Source: Drosophila pseudoobscura
Lineage: Eukaryota; Arthropoda; Insecta; Diptera; Drosophilidae
Assembly: GCF_009870125.1 (NCBI RefSeq)
Contig: NC_046682.1
Span: 496,001 to 560,000, forward strand
DNA: 64,000 nucleotides
Direction: 5' to 3'
Shown here: positions 26,701 to 39,600 of the stretch, one piece after another
How positions within the stretch are numbered: the first letter of the stretch is position 1
How the letters are laid out: every line of letters starts with the position of its first letter
Translations under genes and position numbers: made by a program
Notes under the pieces: model-generated
Databases searched by the model: none
Told to the model about the DNA's origin: nothing
What the model saw: only the letters and a program-made list of their open reading frames with translations

Positions 26701-27624
26701 TTCGAGTACCGGAAATTCGGTTTCGTTACTCATGAAAAAAAGTACAAAAAAATCATAAGCACCTTCGCGAAAAGACCCCTTTATATTTTTACAACAAATT
26801 GCATTGTAAAGTTAATTTTTAAATATTTATGTTTAATTACAGTGGATGAAAGGAATTTCACTATCCACTAGTCGATGGTATCACAACACTTTAAATGATC
26901 TGGGAGTCGGCCTTATTATAAGTTATTCAATTTACCTAGCCACCAAAACAGTAACTGCACAGGATAGTGGGAGACTTACATGACGGTTTCCAAAACGAAC
27001 AGTACACTGTGGCTGGATATCTCCCAGGCTTTCGACATTGGGGCTCAAAGGACTACGCGCCAAGATCAAAATTATGCTCAACCCTCAGCTGTATGAAGTT
27101 ATCAAAAGCTTTCTGACGGAGAGGACCTTCCGCGTAGTCCAGGATGGTGCAGCTTCTTTGACCAAGACCATCAAGGCAGCGTGCTTAGCCCGACAACTTT
27201 TCGAAAGTTTATCTTTCGCCGTGTTCTTACTTATTTGAAAAATAAATTGCTAATATAAGCCAGTAAATTCTAGTCGCGACCGGGTATGTTTCCTATCCAC
27301 AATGAATGAAATAAATCCCAATCTGCGCTAATTATATTATTATTGCGAGCTTATTAAAAGAAATTCTCAATGGCAGTATGGGAATTTATATTCCAATCTT
27401 TGGGTGCATAGGAATTTTTTTCTTTTTACCATTCCCGTACTTAGTATGCATTCTTAATTTGTCAGTTGCATTGTTAGTATGTACGGTTAATTAAAAAAAA
27501 TGCTTATTTATGTTATCATGCCCTTGTCAGGGAAATATTTAGCACTAATATGTGGATTTAAAAAATTAAATTTGAAAAAAATATGTATTTAATAAACTCG
27601 TTAAAAACTAGCAACAAGAATTGG

Positions 27625-27663
<39 letters not shown>

Positions 27664-30600
27664 GTTATAATGAATATAATTGTGAACTACTAGTCAGCTA
27701 CAATGCAATTGACATTGGCGGTTTAATAATTATATCTTGTGAGATGCATATGAATTATGCTGGCAAGTTGCAAGAAATTGTTGGCAATGCATAAAATTTG
27801 GCAGAAAACAAAACGCAAAACGAAATGCAGACAATATTTTAATCTACGTATATTTATAAATGGAGTTTTTTTTATTTAAAAACCTCATATCGTCGACGGC
27901 GGCTGTTGCAACTGATTGCCTTGGTAGCTTCGGCACATAAAAATTTACTTGATCTTTCTTGCCGCTAAGTAGCGTTGATGGGTTGAGGGCCGCTGTATTG
28001 AGCGCCTGGGCTGCATTGTTTAATGCTGCAGGGTTCAAAGCAGCGTTAATCCTATATATTCATAGAGTAAAAAATAAATAAATAAATAGAACATAAACTC
28101 TCCATTTAAAAGATGAAATTTAAATGATTCAAAGCAAGACGGCCCTTAAACATAACAGTCAATTTTAGTTTATGTGCGAAAACCATTCGACTTTTCAATC
28201 TGACTACCTGTTCAACCAATTAATTCCAATCCCAAAGGTTTTTTTTGTTTGTGATCATATAAGTAATAAGCTTCTGCATCCGTGTGCATATTTATAGTTT
28301 TAGCATACAAATTCGTAATAAAAACATTTTTTTGTGTAATTAAGTCTTATGAAATTGCGCCTTGGTTTAAATATTTTACTTATGGGCATGGGATATGGAA
28401 ATGTGTGTTATACTTACCCTTTGCTCTCCCAGCGTTCTTTTTCAAATCCTTTATGTATCGATTGGGCTATTGAAGATTCCATAAGATCCACATATCGCAC
28501 AACTAATGGTGCAAAAGTGTCGCGAAGGTGTTGATGATAGCGACCATTGCGCAAGTTATCTGTAATAAATAATATTAAAATCCCAAAAACTGTTAATTAC
28601 ACTATGCAAAAAAGTTGGAATGTGGTATAAATAATACTCAAACCTCCTTTATCTGATAGATTTAAGACTCTGATTTATGAAAATATGTATATATAGATGT
28701 ACAGTGGCGAGCTATGTGAATACATATTTATCACTTTTCACTTTAAGCGCCTGTGAAATCTTTCAAAATGAATCAATCCTTTTTTTTTAAGATTCTTTAA
28801 TTTAGTGAGAATGAAAAAAGACAATAATTTCAATTCAGAGAGATAATTTTCCTTAAGAGATTTTAATTCGGGCGAAGAGAAGAAAACTCTCAGTGAAAGC
28901 GAGGGGCAAGACCCTATTTGGCGTACTGGTCGAGGAAGTTCGCGTCGCTCGGGACAAGTGGCATCTGGTGGAAAACGAGCTGCAGGACCGGTTCCTACAA
29001 GAACTGGAGGATAATGGCGGACCACCGCCAAAGTGTGAGGACGCAGGGTGGCATCAAGGCAAGGTGAAAGCCATCGCCTGCCAAGAAGCTCGCTCTCTAC
29101 TTGAAGGCGGTGGCTGCCCTCACAGAGGTCTATCCAGGGGCGAAACTGCAGGTCGGGAAATGGGAAGATGTCCCCAGCCGTCCGATAGCCAGAGCTTGGG
29201 TCTCGGCTAAGCCTGCAGAGTCTGAGAAGACCCCCAGGTTACTGCAGGTCTGCAACCCCCACATTCCTACAGCCGATTGAAAGGTGTCCAAGGCAGAGGA
29301 TATCCAAGGACCAATATAACCAGATCATCCTCGTCCTTAATGAGGAGTGCTTAGAGCTCCCGTAAAGACGGACGGTGTAGTGGACTATGGCTACAAGAAG
29401 ATTACCATATCCACCTACCAGTCCGATCGCATGGGCAGGCAAGCGGAGGTCTAGTTTGAGGAGGCAATCCAGCGTCGGATGCGGCGTCCATGGTGTCGGA
29501 CGACATCCTGGACGACGACGGTTCCAAGGAGAGCGAGCTAGCCAGGGGTCTCAGCCACATCGTTGTCGGGGAGGAGCCGGAGTCCCCCGACAGCGACCTA
29601 GAAACAACAATGGTGGAGGTGAGCCTCAGGAATGTCACGGACGCTCCTGCAGATAAACCTCCACCACTGTAAGGCAGCATGCACTGCTCTGCTGCTCCAT
29701 CTGGCCAAGGGTGGACCTTATCAGGTCAGCCTGATCGATCAGATGCATGACGGTTGAGGCATCACTGGGGCGTCAACGTCCACCAGATTTGTCAGCAGAG
29801 GCACACCGCATGGCGAAGTTGTCATAGCATTCTCCGGTTTCTTTCCGCGGACGTTGTGTGGGCGCATGACAAATACTCTCACGAAGATGTCGAGATGGGC
29901 AGACAAATGCGGGCTGGGAGTCTACCCTAAAACGGAACTTGTGCTTTTCGCTAAGAATTACAAAGTTACTGACTCCCCCAAAACTCTGTGGAGAATTGCT
30001 AGCCCTTAGCAACAATGCCAAGTATCTTGGCCTAAACTTCGAAAGAAAGCTCGATTGGAAACTGAGCATAAATGATAGAGTAAAGAAGGCCACAGTGCCC
30101 CTCTATACATGCAGAAAATACCTCGGAATAAAATGGGAAATGATTCCGTATATAGTTCGGAGACTATGCACCGCCATCATACGACCAATCAGGAGTGGTG
30201 GTATGGTGGCCAGCCCTAGACAAAAGAACTTGTCCAACATGCGGACTACGCACTACTCCAGGGGATACCGTTCTGGACCTCCTCCCGGAGATCTCATGGA
30301 AAAGAAGGTGGCAACACATTCCGCCCTCAAAATGAGAGGAACCAAAATGTGGAAAGCGTCCGCGGTTGGGCACTCGGGAATCCTGACGAGACTGACGAGA
30401 GGACAGTTTATTGTACCAGTATCCCCAGTGATCACTTTTGATCCAGGTAGGTGGGATTCACATAGGGAAGACTGGGAGATGGGCGAACCAGGATCTGCAA
30501 ATGCGGTACACTTTTACACGGATGGCTCATATCGATATGCTCGAATTCAGCGACTGTAAATGACTGCATAAGATCGCAGAGCAGTTAAATCCTTTCCTTA

Positions 30601-33600
30601 TATGGCCACCGACGAGCTAGTCAGGCAGGGTACTACGATTCCTCTCGGAGAGGGAGCAAGTAGCGATGCCTTTGGCTACGTTCAGGCTTCTCACGCACGA
30701 ATTGTTCGAGCAAAATGCAAACAAGAGATGGCAGCCAACCGTTTCCTTTAAGAAGCGCTCAGTAGAGCTGTATAGACTCAGCAGAGCACAGTGCTCTGCA
30801 GTTACTCGAGCCATCACGGGACACTGGAAGATCGCCACTTATGCCTCTCGACTGTCAATTCCTCATAATGACATCTGCATGAGTTGTCGCGACGAGGAAA
30901 AGGAGGAATCAGTCCCGCACTCATTCTGCCATTCCCCGGCCTTTGGAAATCGTCGTCTTCGGATTCTCGGGGCCGCTTTCCTCACACATATTTCGGACCT
31001 GTCCGAATTCAAACCAGGGATCTTGTTCAAATTCATTCAAGCCTCCCGATGAGATTGCCCTTAACCTGTAGTAGTCTGCTCCCACGGTTCAGGCAACGTG
31101 AAGGCGCACACGCCCATGCGGCAATACAATGGACCTCCTATAGGTCCAAGTGAGCTCGAAGGGGCGGAGGTTTTATTCCTCCTCCCCCGGCTACCGCCTT
31201 AACCTAACCTAACCATATCGAAAACTAATTAAAACTATATAAAAACTAACCATGCTGTAAACTTCGTAGTAGATCGCAATTCGTTGTTTTAGTGACCAGA
31301 TTATTAATTCCAAAATCGTTTTGACGACCGTACACAAAAATCTGCCTACGTCTCTAAAGTTCGTACTTTCCGGATTGAGAATATAAATATTTTTTGTTTT
31401 TAACAACTCTGAACCAACTGCTTGATCTGCCCATTCGTAACACTGCCGTCCACTTAAACTTGTTCGTCGCGAGCATGTTCCTTGTCTCCTCCATGGTAGG
31501 GTGCCAGTCTTTCGCGATGTATCACTTTTAGTTTGTCATTAGATTGGATGAGGCGTCTTATTAACTGGCGAAACTCGTTCAACTGGCCAATTCTATAACC
31601 ATTTTTTATTCATTAAACGTTAGGGTCACGCCGAATTTGAAATCAGCGGGAAGTCTTAAATCGTTCCCCCATATTGCAGCTGCCAGCGTGTCATACTTCC
31701 CGGAGCGATATGCCATTTAAAACATTAAAATAAGCTGATTTACTTCGACGGACTTCCTAAGATACTCCTGTAAGTTCTAATATCAATTATGTTTTCCTTT
31801 ACTTCACACCGTGAACAATGTCTACATTCAGAATCACAAGGACGACGTAACAGCGCGTCCGTGTAATCCTCCTTTACGGCTATACTCAGGTTGGAATAAT
31901 CAAATTATTGTCAGGGGTGACATTAACCTCCCATTTCTTTCGTGGCTATCTACATCTCTCGCGTGTTGATTGGTCGTTTCTTTATTCATTACCGAACATA
32001 AATGCAACTGTTAACTTTATAGCTCTATTTACTCAGCCCTTAATACACTTGTTCCAGATATCACTGTACCTGTTCTCCAAGTATTTGTCATACTTAAAAA
32101 ATAATAAATCCAGGCTCTATAAAAAGTACCAGAAGTCGGGCTCCACGTCGGCCTTAGCTCTATACTCATCCGCTCGCTCTCTGTTGCTTGCCGTTAATAG
32201 TCAGTGTTGTAATCATTACCTTTCACAATAGAGTAGAAACTTTCGTAGTGATCCTAAAAAATTCTATTCGTTCGTTAACTCTAAGCGTAAGTCAATCGCT
32301 TTTCCTCCGTCCCTTCATTACCAGAATAAAACAGAAGCTTCTGCTGTTAGTATTGCAAATTTATTCGCTACCTTTTTCCAAACGAACTCATATTTACAAC
32401 TCATCCACTCCGTATCCGTACCAGCTATCTCACGCTAACAGCATTTTTCTGCCTATTTTCGAGGAAAGCGTTGTTCTGGAAGGTTTGTCATCTATGGACA
32501 TATCGTTTTCTGCGGGTCCAGATAAGGTACCAAGTTGCATTTTAAAACACTGTGCACAGTCAAATATTGAAAACTATCGTGGTAAGGTCAAGCTTTCTGC
32601 CATCCCGAAGCTTCTTGAGTTCCTGATCACCCGGCAACTGCAACATCTTTGTTGCAGCTTGATATATCCGTTCTCTTGAGTTTTCTAACCTAATCCACCG
32701 TGGTTTTCAAAGTGGTTTGCATATAGATGTAGTTTTTACGGACTTCAGCAAGGCATTCGATTCTGTAAAGCATGCTCTGATTATTCACAAACTCTCTTTA
32801 TTAGAGTTCCCAACGAATCTTCTAGATTGGATTTTGTCCTATCTCTCTAACCGTACTCAACGTGTTTTGTTTTCTAATGTCTTGTCAAATATTGTTAATG
32901 TTACTTCAGATGTGCCACATCTGGGTCCGCTTCTGTTTATTTTATTTGTGAATGACCTTCCTCAATTTATAACATACTCTACTACACTAATGTATGCTGA
33001 TGATGTTAAAATCTGTCTGCCTTACTCTGATTGGTATTTGCACACACGCCTTCAACTTGATCTTAGTGAGCTACATTTGTGGTGTTCAACTAATCTTCTT
33101 TTTCTGAGCCTTTCTAAATGCAAACTTATGAGATTTTACCGTGGCGCTCAACATTTTGTCTCATATGTTCTTGGCCGTCTCATCTAGACCTACCCGTACT
33201 TTTAGGCCAATCCGTTTACCCATATGTAGGTCAAATTATGCCGAACATGAACCTTTTAGGGTTGCCATAGTTATAACTCCCTCTGTCATTCCTTATCCCC
33301 TGAACTGTCCCTTAGACTAATTGCATGCAATATTTATAATCACTTAAATTGAACTAACTAACTAACTAATTAAGTACCATTATTAATTAATTGTTAATTT
33401 AATAAATAAATAACAAAGCAAACCAAATAAATAAATAACAAAGCAAACCCAAATCGATTTTTTTTTAGATAGTTTGTGTTAGATTTGAAAACTTAAAATA
33501 ATGTAGTACTTACCATCTGCCCTTAAATAATCATTAAGAATTTGAAATAAAGGAAACGAATCCCATGTATCAGGAGCTTGCTCGGATAAAACTCGGTCCA

Positions 33601-36600
33601 TGTCAACTGCGAAAAGAGACCAAAATATTTCCGCATGTTCGACCAGCAGGTCGCTAAACCAAGCAAATGCCTAAAGAATGGAAATTTTATTAATGTTATT
33701 AATATATAGAACATATGTCAAAGCAAAATTTGTATATCTTTTTAAAATTTTTATGGCAAACAAACACTGAAGTTGCGTACGAAAACTACATGATTCATGG
33801 TATATAAGTCGTAGCTCCTAAATTTGAAGCTAATAAAGAAATGTTCAATAAAAACAATTGCATTTTATTCAGTTAATAGAACTTATAAATTTAAGCATGA
33901 AAATAACCATATTCAAACTGTGATCACTTTATTGAAAATAAAAAAAAATTTAATCCGTCTAGCCGAATTTAAAAAAATCAGTACAGGTATATTTGGCTAA
34001 AACGGAAATAATATTGTTATTTAAAAAGGAGCCGGAACGTTGTGAGCCGAGGCTAGCGCCATTACTCTTAATTTATACCCAATTCTCAGCCAGTAAAGTG
34101 TGAGAGAGGAAATAAGTAAGTGCGTGAAAGGCTAGCTCTTTAAATGCATAGCTCTTTAAATTTCGTGTTTCCTTCTGACTATAATAATGTTTACGGGTTT
34201 TTCGTAACATCAAAATTGTGGACGCCACATATTTTTGTTCTTTTGTGGGTCGGAAGGAGTGCCAAAATTTTAAAACAAACTTGATTCAGTGGGATATCAC
34301 ACCAAATCTGCTTGCTCTAGCTCCTATAGTCATATAGTCATATAGGACGGACACATAACCATTGACTCAACTATTGATGCTGATCAAGAATATATATACT
34401 TTGTTGGGTCGGAAACGCTTTCTTCTGGGTATTCACTGTCACCACGAGTCTAATATAATCATATACTATTTGAGTATCTGTTTTTTTATGGTTTAATTTT
34501 TTCAACGAATCTTTTAAATCCTGTATTTTTTTATTGGTTTTTTTCAGCGGTTGTGGTTGTTTTTTCCCACAACTTAAGTATCTTAAATCTGGTTTTATTG
34601 AACTTTGGTGTTCTGAAATAGCTGGTAAATGAAACTACATATAAGTGCTACCTGAACTTTTTGTAGGTTAATCTTATCGCCTGAAAAATATTGAGCTTTC
34701 AAATTCAAACTTGAGAATTTGGTCCTGTATATTTTTTTTAAATGTTGACTTTGGAAACCCTTTGTGTTTCATTTTTCTAGTATAGGTACATTAGATATAC
34801 GTCGTTTAAGGTATCGTTTGTAAAAATCGATGTATAAAAGGCGCAGGTTTGACCAAACCTCTGAATGCCGCATTAGACAGCTAAGTTCCGTTCATTTCAT
34901 AATTGCAAATTTCAATGAAACCAGATTTAAGATACTAAAATTATGTAAAACAAGAAGCACAACCTTTTGAAAAAAAAAAACTAAATAAATATATGAAACA
35001 TTTTTAAAGCTCAAAATCTATCAAAAACAGTAGAAAAGTAAAATTTTGTTGAATAGTGTAATTCTTTGCCTAAATTAAATTTTAAAAGCATAATTTAAAT
35101 TAATACACCTGATTTCCAATTGTTATTACATAACTCTGATTCAAAACAGTACGTATGTAAGTATGTTAGCTATCGCACATTTAATATTTTGTGTAATATA
35201 TATCTGTGTACAAATTCAAAAATAAAGAAAACTAATATGCAAATACAAGATAATACAAGATTATATTTGGCGACTAACTAAATTAAAGCACAAAGCATAA
35301 TGAATGTATAATATATGTGTATGTATAATGTTTAAATAAAATACGTAAATAGCGCGTAAAAAGTCAGACAAGAATTAGCCATTTTTTGTATTATAACGAG
35401 CAGATTGAGATTGAGATGAACTTTCAACGGACATGGAGAGAGAATATGTATGTACATTTATATATGTATATCAGGTTTCGGCACGGCCCTATCTTACGTG
35501 CATAGGAAAGTGCGCTGCCGCTCACGTACACGTGTATAACAGTGGTTGGCAAAATTACAATGTTTCGCTTTTTTACTGCTGTCTACTGAAAAACATGAGA
35601 ATGTGTGCGTGCCGATCACTGAGGTATATTAATACAATTAACTAGTACATTTATGGACACACATAAACATAAACTTTTTATCATCGGCAACAAAAAACAT
35701 TTTAAGCATTCCCTAAACCTAATACAACATCTAAAATAAAAAAAAAAACATTCAGGTTTATTTTAAAATGCAAATGAAATATAATGCATGCATGTTCATT
35801 AGTCAGTTTCATTAAAGAACAATAAATATAATGATTTATAGATTTATAAGCACAAAAGAATTTTAAGAAAATTATTATTATTGAAAACTTTGAGCTGATG
35901 CGACACTACAGAAAAAGTCGCTTATGTTTACAGTCCAATGCTCTGCAGATAATATTGCGAGCTCATGGGTATACGCGTGTATGTATGTATGAATGTGTAT
36001 ATAATATACTTATATTGTATAATATCACGTTGATTTAATCCCTATCCCTAAAACGTATTTTTAACTGGTTTGTACGTGCCGTTGGTACTGGCGATGTGTA
36101 GACCGCGTGTGTTGGCATACAGTAACGAAATGATGATCCATCAGTGGAAGTCCCTGCAGCTATTGCCTGTTCAGTTTTGCCAATGATTCCATGACTGGCG
36201 GCGGAACCAAGTTCGCTGATATTGTGTTCTCCTGAAACATCGCCATCTTCCTTACGCGTTTTAATTTTTTCCACTTTATCATGTCTGCGCAGCTAAATAA
36301 ATCGGGCATATGGTGTTAAATAGTTGTAGGTATAATAAAAAGTCAATCCTTTCACAAAGCTTTATTTATATAACATATAAACACATATGTATATATATAT
36401 ATATATATATTTGAATACATTGTTCTATATAAAAGCGGATTAGTTGTTTCGTTTTTCATTTAGAAAAACAAATAAAATTAACGATTGATTTACCGAAGAA
36501 AACCGGCATAAAAAAGAGTGTAATCTTAGACATTATAATATGGATTGAACTCCTGTTATCATTTTTTGAAACTCCGATAAAGCCATGGAACACCATATTT

Positions 36601-39600
36601 CCGCTGTAAAAAAAACCGACTTTATATGATAGATTTAGGACCTTCAAACTGTTTAATAATGTTTTTATTTTTTTTCAGGTGTATTTTTTTTTCTTTGTAA
36701 ATCTGTTATTTTTTTTACTGTTTTTCTCAGAGTAATGCGTTGTTTCACATATGTAACTTAATATCTTACAATTGGTTGTGTTGCATTAAACTTTGCAATT
36801 AAAAAAAAAAAGATAAATTCAGCTAAAATCCTACACGAACACTTTATAGCTGAAGCTTGACGTCTAAAGAAGTGAGCTTTCAAATTTAAAAATGGTATTT
36901 TTTCGGAATATTTTTTCAACATTTTTTCGAAATGTTACATGTTGATGTAATTGGGCGTCGTTAAACGGTTAAGTTGCAGCCATTTAACCACTCTTTCAAA
37001 TGTCGCATTTTGTCGTTAAATTTTGTTAAGCTCCTTTCCAAATACTATTTTAGCGTTAAAAACTGTTACAAATACAACATCGTGGTATTTTTTGTAAGGA
37101 AAAAAAAGGTCGTATTTCGAGTAACCTTAATACCTTAAAAACGTACCTATACCACAAAAATACAACAACCCAAGAAATGAATTTGATGTTCGGGTAGAAT
37201 TATTAACTGCATTTATCTAATTTTCAGAATTCAATACAACCAGATGAAAGATACTTTCACATAACTTTTAAAAAACACTACTTCTGAAAAAACAGCAAAA
37301 AAAACAGATTTAAAATAATTTAAAAAAAAAATACATACAGAAAAAAACTAAATTATTAAACATTTGTAGGGCCTAAATCTATCATAAAAAGTCAATTTGC
37401 TTCACAGGGAAAAAAAGTTCAATTTTGTTGACTACTGTAATTCAGAATAAAAAAAATCAATAAACTTATGCCCTGCAGAATCTTGTACATTTTAAAGAAT
37501 GGTTTAATTTTGTAGTTATTCTGTTTCGTTCAAATTCAAAATATTAAGATAACATCTGTTAATTTAACATAGTTAAAATTTAAAATTGGTTGTTTATATG
37601 TATGTATATTGCTCTAAAAGATTAATGATACTTTTTCCAGGTATGCGAAAAGACTTCAAATCGGTTACAGCAAAACACACTTACATACAAAATAAAAGAC
37701 TATTGGCAATATACGACAATTTTTGTAAATATATATATTAATCATTCATTAGTATTCGGATATTTATATACAGAAAATAAAACATACAGTACATACATAT
37801 TATTAAGACAAGTAGCAATCGTATAATACACCTGATACACACATGTTTAAAACCGAAAATACACAAACCAAGGTTTTAGAGTAATGTTTATTTATAATAG
37901 ACACCCATTGATAAAAAAAAAATATTAAATAATTGAATTGAATTGCAATTATATATAAAAGTTAACAGATAACACTCTTTAACAATCGGAATTTACACTT
38001 TTTTTGATTGAATTGAATGTTTTACAGCCCAGTTCCAGTTTTCACCTTTGAATATGGCTTTTATGGCGGAACTCATTTACTGATTTTCAGATTCTCAACC
38101 GGAAATCTCGAGTACGTGCAAAACTATTTTCTTTAATTTTCCGCGTTTTATTTAAAGAGAATACTACACTATACACACTATAACTACGCTAAAGAAAAAA
38201 TCCTCGAAAAACAAAATACTTATACTACCGTTAAAAAACAAGTATATAAAGAAAATTTCAAAACTAAAATTGCATTACTTATGCCCTATTCTATGATAAT
38301 TTTCAGATATTCCCAAAATGTACATTTATGTTTCCTCTCATTTAAGAGTTTATGTTACTTCGACTAAAAATAAATATATATACTTACTATGCAATAATTG
38401 CATTTTCAATCATCACATGATATTGGCGAGGTTTTGGGATTTTTAAAAACGTGGCCCTTGTTTCGTTTTCCCTTTAACCCATTCAAGGTGAAATATTCGG
38501 ACATATGTATATTAACCTCCCGTTCCTACCTAATATCTCTTCTTTGACTGAAATGCTTGTCATAGTTGTTTTTTAAAAATCTTTTTCGGTTCTATTCACT
38601 GTTGGTTGTTACCATAACACCCAACTAACAAACAACACCTTAACAAAAAATAATAGTCTTGAATTGAAATCGATGGAAATACGTGAAAACAGGAACAGGC
38701 ATGAAACATATACATATTCATAATTTTGAACCATAGTTAATCACACAACGTTTTTAAAATTCAGCAACTTTTAGAATGAAACAGGCGCTTGCTAGTGATT
38801 CATAAAGAATCACTGAATAAAAGTATTCATTTATGCGTATATTTATGTAAAAATATAGACGTGGATGCGTTTTTATACTTATCATTGGATAAAAAACTGA
38901 AGACAAAAGTGAAACAAAGCAAAGCGATGTATTGACTTGAAAAAAAGACAACTTACTTCTCCATAATGTTCTTCGTTTTGTTGTAGCAAATCAACGCAAA
39001 GTTCGGCTAGGTGAATTAAGTCTTCTAGTTTTTTTGGTGGCGGTACAATAATTTCTCCACGCAAATCATCTGAGGGTAAAATGTTTTATAAATACATATT
39101 TACATGCATCTATATCCATATACACACCTTCAATTTTTGCTTTATTAGACAGTCGTGTGTAATTTACAAGAGCAGCTGTCTCTAAGCTTTTTTTAATCAT
39201 TTGTCGAACCTCTTCAGGTGGAACCGGGGTGACTATATCTTTCATCAATACTCTCTCTAATAGGGATAATGTTGCTTTTAATGCACCTTCGGGACGACCA
39301 AAAGGAAAGCAATATCTAAAATTGGTTATTTGAAACTCGAGTAACTGACGTAGGCGTTCTTTGATCTCGGCAAACTTCTCTTTCTCTTCGTGAGTAATGC
39401 TTCCCACTCCATCAGGTCTATAAAATTGTATAAAATTGTATTTAATTATAAGCAACGACACAATATTACCTATTTCCGTGGACATGACTAGCGCAAAATG
39501 CAAATGAATAGTGAATAAGCGTCGGGTCTATCATGTGCTGTTTTTCAGCCCGATCCAATAGGTCAGAAAGATAACATAAGTGTCTATAGCATCCGCGTAC

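Noticed and set aside
36456..36647. Another alternative Cadps exon
   Set aside because: The frame is hydrophobic and AT-driven, has no convincing acceptor, and overlaps the start of a repeat.
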